DNA of 10,389 bases from Bacteroidota bacterium (lineage in GTDB: Bacteria > Bacteroidota > Bacteroidia > Flavobacteriales_F > PHOS-HE28): positions 1 through 10,389 of the forward strand of contig CAUJFM010000375.1 of NCBI GenBank assembly GCA_963169595.1. Direction: 5' to 3'. Made by a program: the position numbers and the translations under genes. The notes beneath the pieces are model-generated. The model searched no databases. It worked only from the letters and a program-made list of their open reading frames with translations, and was not told the origin of the DNA. Each line of letters begins with the position of its first letter. Within the stretch, counting starts at the first letter, position 1. Below, in pieces: positions 5,441 to 10,389 of the stretch.

Positions 5441-7024
5441 ATGCACGCCCACCTTCCCTTCCTCCTCGCCCTGGTGGCAGCCATCGTGCTGCTGCATCTG
5501 CTCGCCAACAAGCTGCGCGTGGCCTATCCCATCCTGCTGGTATTGGCCGGACTGCTTGTGGCCTTCGTGCCCGGTCTGCCGCGCCTACACGTGGATCCCG
5601 AGCTGATCTTCTTCATCTTCCTGCCCCCTCTCTTGTTCGAGGCCGCATGGTCCATCTCCTACAAGGAGCTGCGGCGATGGTACCGCATCATTTGCAGCTT
5701 CGCCTTTCTCGTGGTCTTCTTTTCGGCCATGGCCGTGGCGCTGGTCGCCGATCAGCTGATCCCGGGCTTCACGTTGGCGTTGGGCTTTCTGCTGGGCGGT
5801 ATCGTGGCGCCGCCCGATGCAGTGAGCGTGGGCGCGCTCACCCGCTTCGTACGCATACCCCGCTCCACCAGGGCCGTCCTGGAAGGGGAGAGCTTGCTGA
5901 ATGACGCATCCGCGCTGATCATCTTCCGCTTCGCGCTCATCGCCGTGGGCACCGGCCGGTTCATTTGGCAGGATGCCGCCGTGGACCTCGCCTGGATGGT
6001 GGCCTGTGGCGCGGGCATCGGGCTCCTGTCAGGCTGGCTCTTCGTGCAACTGCACCGGCGGCTGCCCACGGATGCCACTTCGGACATCGCGCTCACCGTG
6101 ATCGAACCCTATTGCATGTACTGGGCGGCAGAACAGGTGCATAGCTCCGGCGTGTTGGCCGTGGTGATCGGCGGCCTGTTCATGGCGAACCGCCGACTGC
6201 TCTTCCTCAACAGCAGCAGCCGCGTAAAAGGCCATAGCGTATGGGAGAGCTTCATGTTCATCCTCAACGGGCTGGTCTTCCTCATCATCGGTCTGCAGCT
6301 GCCCGACATCGTGGATGGTCTGCGCGCGGCAGGCATCCCCCTGTCCGATGCCATCACATATAGCCTGTTGGTGACCGGGGTGCTCATTGCCGCGCGCATC
6401 ATCAGCGCATACGCGGCCATGGCCGCCACCTTGCTCTTCCGGCCCCAGGTGGCCCCGCGCGGGCGCACACCGAGGGACCGCTGGCTGCTGCCCCTGCTCT
6501 TGGGCTGGACGGGCATGCGCGGCGTGGTCTCCTTGGCCGCAGCTTTGTCCGTGCCCCTCGCGCTGGAAGATGGCACCGCCTTCCCGCATCGCAGCCTCAT
6601 CCTCTTCATCACCTTCGTGGTGATCCTGCTCACCCTGGTGATGCAGGGGCTCACGCTGCCCTATCTCATCGGACGCAGCAAGCTGTTCGACATCGTGTCG
6701 CAGGAAGAACCGGAGGAAGACGTGCTGCATCGCGTGCGACAAAGCGCGCATGAGCACGCCCTCGGCTTCCTACAGGAAAAGACGCGCGCCGGAAGCCATC
6801 CGCAGGCGGCCTACCTAGTCGAGCACTTGCAGAAGAAAGTCGCTGCAGGCACCTTCGATCCACGGAACTCGCACACACGGGCGCTCATGATCGAACTGCT
6901 CGAGCAGCAGCGCCAGCACCTGGTGGAGATCAACCGCGACCCAAGCATCGACGAGGAGCTCATCCACCAGGAGATCTACCTGATCGATCTGGAAGAGGAG
7001 CGGTTAAGGTTGTACGAGAAATAG
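5441..7024 (+). CDS. CPA1-family Na+/H+ antiporter
   Basis: A 527-residue cation:proton antiporter in the inner membrane, expected to export Na+ (or another monovalent cation) in exchange for H+. About 12 hydrophobic segments fill residues 5-410. Diagnostic motifs are FLPPLLFEAAW (60-70), GGIVAPPDAVS (119-129) in the unwound helix, EGESLLNDASAL (148-159) with the CPA1 Asn154-Asp155 ion-binding pair, and GWTGMRGVVSLAAALSVP (355-372) with the conserved Arg360. The last 115 or so residues form a soluble, charged helical tail rich in Glu, Gln and Arg, as in bacterial Nhe-like CPA1 proteins. The first in-frame ATG (5396) adds 15 polar residues; 5441 starts directly at the first hydrophobic helix and has a promoter-like element just upstream. 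Exact cation cannot be told. The 3' end converges on the sialidase gene with 18 bases between, and no hairpin terminator is evident. Confidence 0.94.
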   Translation: MHAHLPFLLALVAAIVLLHLLANKLRVAYPILLVLAGLLVAFVPGLPRLHVDPELIFFIFLPPLLFEAAWSISYKELRRWYRIICSFAFLVVFFSAMAVALVADQLIPGFTLALGFLLGGIVAPPDAVSVGALTRFVRIPRSTRAVLEGESLLNDASALIIFRFALIAVGTGRFIWQDAAVDLAWMVACGAGIGLLSGWLFVQLHRRLPTDATSDIALTVIEPYCMYWAAEQVHSSGVLAVVIGGLFMANRRLLFLNSSSRVKGHSVWESFMFILNGLVFLIIGLQLPDIVDGLRAAGIPLSDAITYSLLVTGVLIAARIISAYAAMAATLLFRPQVAPRGRTPRDRWLLPLLLGWTGMRGVVSLAAALSVPLALEDGTAFPHRSLILFITFVVILLTLVMQGLTLPYLIGRSKLFDIVSQEEPEEDVLHRVRQSAHEHALGFLQEKTRAGSHPQAAYLVEHLQKKVAAGTFDPRNSHTRALMIELLEQQRQHLVEINRDPSIDEELIHQEIYLIDLEEERLRLYEK

Positions 7025-7042
7025 CAGCGAGGGCGCAAGGCA

Positions 7043-9550
7043 TCACCTCCCCACCACCATCTTCACCGTCGCCTTCCTCTCCCCCTTCGTGACTTTCACC
7101 AGGTAGTTCCCGGCGGCTTTGCCGCGCAGGTCGATCGGCAGTTGGTGCGTGCCCGCAGTGTAGCGGCCGTTGAAGAGGGTATCGAGCTGATGGCCCAGGG
7201 TGTCGTAGAGCACGCCCGAGAGCCGGCCTGCTTCCGTGGTGCGCACGACAAGCGTGGCCTGGTCGGCGCCGGGATCCTGCACGAGCTGGACGCTGAAGGA
7301 TGCATCGACATGCTCGTTGATCGCGTTGGGCGGCGTCCAGGTGTCGGTGCCGTCGGTGAGCCAATCGAGGCTGAAGCGCGCGAAGCTGAGCTGGTACGCT
7401 TCGTATTCGCCGTTCTCGTAGAAGCAGCCGATGGTGCCATCGTCCAGCACGGCCAGGCTGGAGTAGGCCGAGAGACCGGGATGCAAGGTCTTCACCACCG
7501 GCCAGGTATCGCCTTCGTCGTAGCTGAGGAAGATGCTGAGGTTCTGGCGCGTGGTGGGGTGCGCGGGGATGGAGAAGAGCAGGCGGCTGGTGTCGTAGCC
7601 GTCGAGCACGGAGGTGTAGCGCAGGATCTCGCCGTTCACGAAGGGGTCAATGAGCTCGGCCTGGAAGGTGGGCGAGCTCCAGGAGTCGCCACCGTCCGAG
7701 GAGCGCACGATGCGGCGCAGGTTCGGGGTTTGGTTGCGGATGTTCATCATGAGGTCGCCGTTGTCGAGCTCCACGAGCTTGGCCTCGTCGCCCACGCTGG
7801 AGGCCACGGCCGGTTTGTAGTTCCACGTATTGCCGCCATCGTCGCTGTAGATCATGAAGTTGCTGATCGCGCTGCCGGAGTTCTGCCGCACCCCGATGGC
7901 GCCCACGATGCGACCGCTGCGTAGCTGGTGGATGTTGCCGGAGGCGAGCCAGGCCGCGTACCAGGTGGGCGCGTAGATCTCGCTGGTATGCTCCACCGGC
8001 GCGCTCCAGGTAACGCCGTTGTCCTGGCTGCGGCACACCTGGAAGCGTATGGGCACGGTGGGCGTGGAAGCGAACAATCCGGTATGCGAGGCGAACAGGC
8101 AGAGCAGATCGCCGCTGTTGCGGTCCAGCACGAGGGCCGGGTCGCTGGCGCCATTGGTTCCGAGGTCGGCGATGGTGAGCGCGGGCGACCAGGTCTCGCC
8201 GCCATCGGTGCTGCGGCGCACCACCACATCGATGTTGCCGGGCAGGTCGCCTGGGCCGTTGATGCGTGCATCCGCGGCCACCACCAGCGAGCCATCGGCC
8301 GCGCGCACCACAGCGGGGATGCGGTAGTTGGCCGAGCCGAAGTCGCCGCCGGAGAAGAGCGTCTTGTACTCCAGCAGGATCAGGCGTTCGTCAGCGTTCG
8401 ATACCACATCAGGAGCATGGTTCTGACCGCTCACGGTGATGGAGACCAGTTCGCCCTTGATCACATGGCCCTCCTGCGCCGTGCCGGAAACATCGCACGC
8501 GATCCAGAAATGGTTGTTGCCTTCGGTCAGCATGTGCGCACCCGTGGCCACGATGGTACCCGACTGCACGGTGGCCGTGGCGAAGACCGCTGTGGTCGTG
8601 TCGAGACGCGGGTTCGCACCCGTCGCGTAGATCTTCAGGTCCTGCAGGTCGGCCAGGTCCGTGGTGCCGTTCAGGTTGAAGGCGATCTCCGAGAGGCTGA
8701 GCGGTGAGTCGCTTCCGCTGGTGGTGATGCGCACGCCGATCACGCGTTCGCCGGGTTCACCTCGGCCGGCGGGCGTGTTGGTGGAAAGGAGCGTGCTGCC
8801 GGTGTAGGTCATGGGCGTTACAGCCTGCACGGTGGTGGCGCCGCCGAACAAGGTGCCCGTATGCACGCCGGTGTTCTCGCTCACGGTGGTGCCGGTCACG
8901 TTCTCGAAATCCCAAGCGGCGATCAGTCCGGGTTCGGTGCCTGTCACTACCGCGGTCATGTCGGCCAGGACCTCCGCAGCGCTCAAGGGGTTCTGCCAGA
9001 TGCGCACGTCGTCGATCAACGCGTTCATGAAGACGGTTTGCGCAATGGAGGTGCCCAGGATCAAGGGCACATTGTTGCTGAAGTCCTCGGTGCCGATGGC
9101 CCCGGAGGTGACCGTGTTCTCCTGCGTACCGTCCACGAGGATGCTGGCCGTGCCGTTGATCGCATCCACCACCATGGCCACATGATGCCAGGCTCCATCG
9201 GTGATGGATGTGGTGCCGTACGGCGGGCCTGCATTGGTGTTCGTGGTGCTGCGCAGGTTCATGCCGAAGGCACCTGGACCGTTCTGGGTGATCAGCTCAT
9301 AGCCCGCACCGGCGCCGGCGGCGCGTTTGCTCATGATGCGGTAGGCATCGGTGCTCTGGCTGGTCTTCACCCAAAGTGTCACCGTGAAACTCTCGCCGGG
9401 ATCGATGTCCAGGGCCGGGTCGTCGGCCACTTCCATGCGGTCGTCCACGCCATCGAGGCTCAGTGCCATGCCGTTCTGCGCGTTGGTGAGGTGGGCGAAC
9501 ACGATGAAGCAGAACAGGAACAGCGGTGTGCGGGAGGTGCGGCGTGTCAT
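7043..9550 (-). CDS. Secreted GH33 exo-sialidase with LamG domain and type IX sorting domain
   Basis: An 835-residue secreted sialidase predicted to release terminal sialic acids from glycoconjugates. Order: signal peptide 1-24 (cleavage before QNG); LamG/concanavalin-like domain about 27-200; BNR-associated N-terminal domain about 250-385; six-bladed sialidase domain about 395-730; T9SS C-terminal domain about 755-835 (GNYLVKV...KMVVGR). Five Asp boxes (S-x-D-x-G-x-[TS]-W) lie at 447, 508, 569, 617 and 676. The active site looks complete: Arg410 in YRIP, Asp435 as acid/base (25 residues later, as in other sialidases), Glu589, Arg605 (IRNQ), Arg644 (ILRYTS) and nucleophile Tyr696 (SAYSSL). 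The frame is open upstream to 9667, but the ATG at 9550 begins the signal peptide. It is probably exported through Sec and the type IX system encoded elsewhere. No sialic-acid uptake or catabolism genes are adjacent. Assignment by recognition, not by search. Confidence 0.93.
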   Translation of the reverse strand: MTRRTSRTPLFLFCFIVFAHLTNAQNGMALSLDGVDDRMEVADDPALDIDPGESFTVTLWVKTSQSTDAYRIMSKRAAGAGAGYELITQNGPGAFGMNLRSTTNTNAGPPYGTTSITDGAWHHVAMVVDAINGTASILVDGTQENTVTSGAIGTEDFSNNVPLILGTSIAQTVFMNALIDDVRIWQNPLSAAEVLADMTAVVTGTEPGLIAAWDFENVTGTTVSENTGVHTGTLFGGATTVQAVTPMTYTGSTLLSTNTPAGRGEPGERVIGVRITTSGSDSPLSLSEIAFNLNGTTDLADLQDLKIYATGANPRLDTTTAVFATATVQSGTIVATGAHMLTEGNNHFWIACDVSGTAQEGHVIKGELVSITVSGQNHAPDVVSNADERLILLEYKTLFSGGDFGSANYRIPAVVRAADGSLVVAADARINGPGDLPGNIDVVVRRSTDGGETWSPALTIADLGTNGASDPALVLDRNSGDLLCLFASHTGLFASTPTVPIRFQVCRSQDNGVTWSAPVEHTSEIYAPTWYAAWLASGNIHQLRSGRIVGAIGVRQNSGSAISNFMIYSDDGGNTWNYKPAVASSVGDEAKLVELDNGDLMMNIRNQTPNLRRIVRSSDGGDSWSSPTFQAELIDPFVNGEILRYTSVLDGYDTSRLLFSIPAHPTTRQNLSIFLSYDEGDTWPVVKTLHPGLSAYSSLAVLDDGTIGCFYENGEYEAYQLSFARFSLDWLTDGTDTWTPPNAINEHVDASFSVQLVQDPGADQATLVVRTTEAGRLSGVLYDTLGHQLDTLFNGRYTAGTHQLPIDLRGKAAGNYLVKVTKGERKATVKMVVGR

Positions 9551-9595
9551 GGCGGTATGGAACTGGTGGCTGTGACCGGTCGACAGAACGCTTCG

Positions 9596-9603
9596 GAAAG
9601 GTA
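9596..9603 (-). promoter_or_regulatory. Putative -7 element of the sialidase gene
   Basis: On the minus strand the bases read TACCTTTC, matching TAnnTTTG except for the last position, 45 bases before the start codon. No convincing -33 element at the usual spacing was seen. Confidence 0.3.
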
Positions 9604-9659
9604 TCGCGGGGACGGCAAGATCGGTGCGTACAACCGGACTGCGGACCGGGAGTTGGCTC

Positions 9660-9671
9660 GGTAACATTACC
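9660..9671. repeat. 12-bp palindrome before the Bro-N gene
   Basis: GGTAACATTACC consists of perfect 5-bp arms around a two-base centre, 25 bases upstream of the Bro-N-like start in the 146-bp divergent region shared with the sialidase gene. Size and place would suit an operator; no further copy was found nearby. Confidence 0.35.
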
Positions 9672-9873
9672 CGCCCTGCGCTACATCGCCCATACCATGA
9701 CCGACAAGAACGCCGTCAAGATCTTCGAGGAGAAGCAGGTGCGCACCGTGTGGGATGGTGAGCAGGAGAAATGGTATTTCTCCATCATCGACGTGATCGC
9801 CGCGCTTACCGGCAACGAGCGCCCAAGGAAGTATTGGAACGACCTGAAGACCAAGCTCCTACGGGAAGGAAGT

Positions 9874-9900
9874 CAGTTGTCCGATAAAATCGGACAACTG
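9874..9900. repeat. Perfect 12-bp inverted repeat with 3-base loop inside the Bro-N gene
   Basis: CAGTTGTCCGAT (9874-9885) and its exact complement ATCGGACAACTG (9889-9900) surround AAA. The arms fall exactly on codon boundaries and encode QLSD and IGQL on either side of a single Lys codon. The hairpin is strong in RNA. It may be a protein-binding site, a structural element, or a by-product of a conserved peptide. Confidence 0.75.
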
Positions 9901-10209
9901 AAAATGAGGTCGTCCGATGGTAAGTGGTACACCACGGATGTAGCCGATACCGAACAACTCTTCCGCCTGATCCAGTCCATCCCTTCACCCAAGGCCGAAC
10001 CCTTCAAGATCTGGTTGGCACAAGTGGCATCGGAGCGGCTCGATGAGATGCAGGACCCGGAGCTGACCATCGATCGCGCGTTGGAGCAATACCTGCGCCT
10101 GGGCTACTCGGAGAACTGGATCGATCAACGGTTGAAGAGCATCGAGATCCGCAAGGAACTCACCGACGAGTGGAAAAGGCGCGGCATGAAAGAAGGCATG
10201 CACTTCGCC

Positions 10210-10236
10210 TAGCTTGCCCCGGCCTCCGAGCCGGGG
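10210..10236. repeat. Short hairpin insertion carrying a stop codon
   Basis: The segment between the codons for MHFA and LTDIITK is absent from relatives as I recall them, where only one residue separates these blocks. It contains GCCCCGGC (10216-10223) and GCCGGGGC (10230-10237), a perfect 8-bp stem with loop CTCCGA, and starts with an in-frame TAG. Its net length of about 24 bases keeps the frame, so the stop comes from the insert itself. It resembles a small dispersed palindromic repeat. Confidence 0.6.
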
Positions 10237-10329
10237 CTCACGGACATCATCACCAAAGCGTGGAGCGGGAACACCACCAAGGAGTACAAGGTGTTGAAGG
10301 GCTTGAAGAAGGAGAACCTGCGCGACAAC

Positions 10330-10357
10330 CCTTCGGCGGGCTCAGGGCAGCACAGCC
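10330..10357. repeat. Second short insertion, frameshifting
   Basis: Between the codons for LRDN and NTELILNMLA there are 28 bases where relatives have two codons. The segment starts with CCCTTCGGCGGGCTCAGGG and ends in CAGCACAGCC. The net gain of about 22 bases moves the following block into the next frame. The core resembles, from memory, a short dispersed sequence with TTCGACAAGCTCAGG seen in many environmental bacterial genomes; this is unverified. Confidence 0.55.
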
Positions 10358-10389
10358 AACACGGAGCTGATCCTGAACATGCTGGCGGA

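Larger units (their letters stand above)
9697..10389 (+). pseudogene. Bro-N domain / phage-antirepressor-like gene, broken by two short insertions
   Basis: The first 171 residues (to the TAG at 10210-10212) are a Bro-N-type protein. KWYFSIIDVIAALTG, RKYWNDLKTKL, TTDVADTEQLFRLIQSIPSPKAEPFKIWLA and LTDEWKRRGMKEGMHFA are all family signatures. Relatives run to about 270-290 residues and continue with LTDIITKAW, KEYKVLKGLKKENLRDN and NTELILNMLA. All of these are still encoded here but lie behind the stop, and the last block (from 10358) is in another frame. The breaks coincide with a hairpin segment at about 10210-10236 and a roughly 22-base extra segment at 10330-10357. Bro-N proteins are DNA-binding antirepressors of phages, also found on bacterial chromosomes; the role of the chromosomal type is unclear. 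The N-terminal domain might still be made and act alone. The gene runs off the window. The ATG at 9697 is preferred over upstream in-frame starts because similarity starts there. Confidence 0.85.

Noticed and set aside
6029..6757. 242-residue minus-strand open frame opposite the antiporter
   Set aside because: No recognisable domain, and it lies wholly opposite conserved CPA1 motifs.
7025..7042. Bidirectional terminator between antiporter and sialidase
   Set aside because: Only 18 bases with no inverted repeat or T-run.
9551..9667. Earlier in-frame start for the sialidase
   Set aside because: It would place 39 polar residues in front of a clear signal peptide starting at 9550.
9697..10212. 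Normal intact short Bro-N gene ending at 10212
   Set aside because: Conserved downstream family blocks continue past the stop, interrupted by extra segments, so truncation explains the sequence better.
10213..10389. Programmed recoding (readthrough plus frameshift) restoring the long Bro-N protein
   Set aside because: There is no slippery sequence at the second break, and both breaks coincide with extra inserted bases, so mutation is the simpler explanation.

Overview
The window looks like chromosomal DNA of a high-GC member of the Bacteroidota, probably Flavobacteriales-like. Three things point there. The sialidase ends in a C-terminal domain typical of type IX secretion cargo. None of the genes has an obvious Shine-Dalgarno sequence. 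Several starts are preceded by a TACYTT(T)G-type element resembling the phylum's -7 motif TAnnTTTG. No RNA gene, CRISPR array or complete insertion sequence is visible, and no gene-free stretch exceeds 300 bases.

Left part (1-3561): three oxidoreductase genes run leftwards: a classical short-chain dehydrogenase (SDR), an aldo/keto reductase (AKR) and a RibD C-terminal-domain reductase cut by the window edge. They face an AraC-family regulator across a 231-bp divergent region. That region holds a 16-bp direct repeat framed by an 8-bp inverted repeat, which may be the regulator's operator. The layout suggests an inducible redox or detoxification cassette controlled by its neighbour. The substrate cannot be read from the sequence.

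Middle part (3594-7024): a tiny putative lipoprotein gene runs leftwards. Rightwards follow a two-HKD cardiolipin synthase and, 57 bp later, a CPA1-type Na+/H+ antiporter. Both membrane genes carry nearly the same promoter-like element just before the chosen start.

Right part (7043-10389): a large secreted sialidase runs leftwards (signal peptide, LamG-like domain, BNR-associated domain, five Asp boxes, apparently complete catalytic set, C-terminal sorting domain). Facing away from it is a Bro-N/phage-antirepressor-like gene. Its downstream half is still recognisable but is broken by two short insertions: an 8-bp-stem hairpin that brings a stop codon, and a second segment that shifts the frame. 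It also contains a perfect 12-bp inverted repeat aligned to codon boundaries. This broken gene and its short inserted repeats are the most unusual feature. I found no convincing multi-gene undescribed system.
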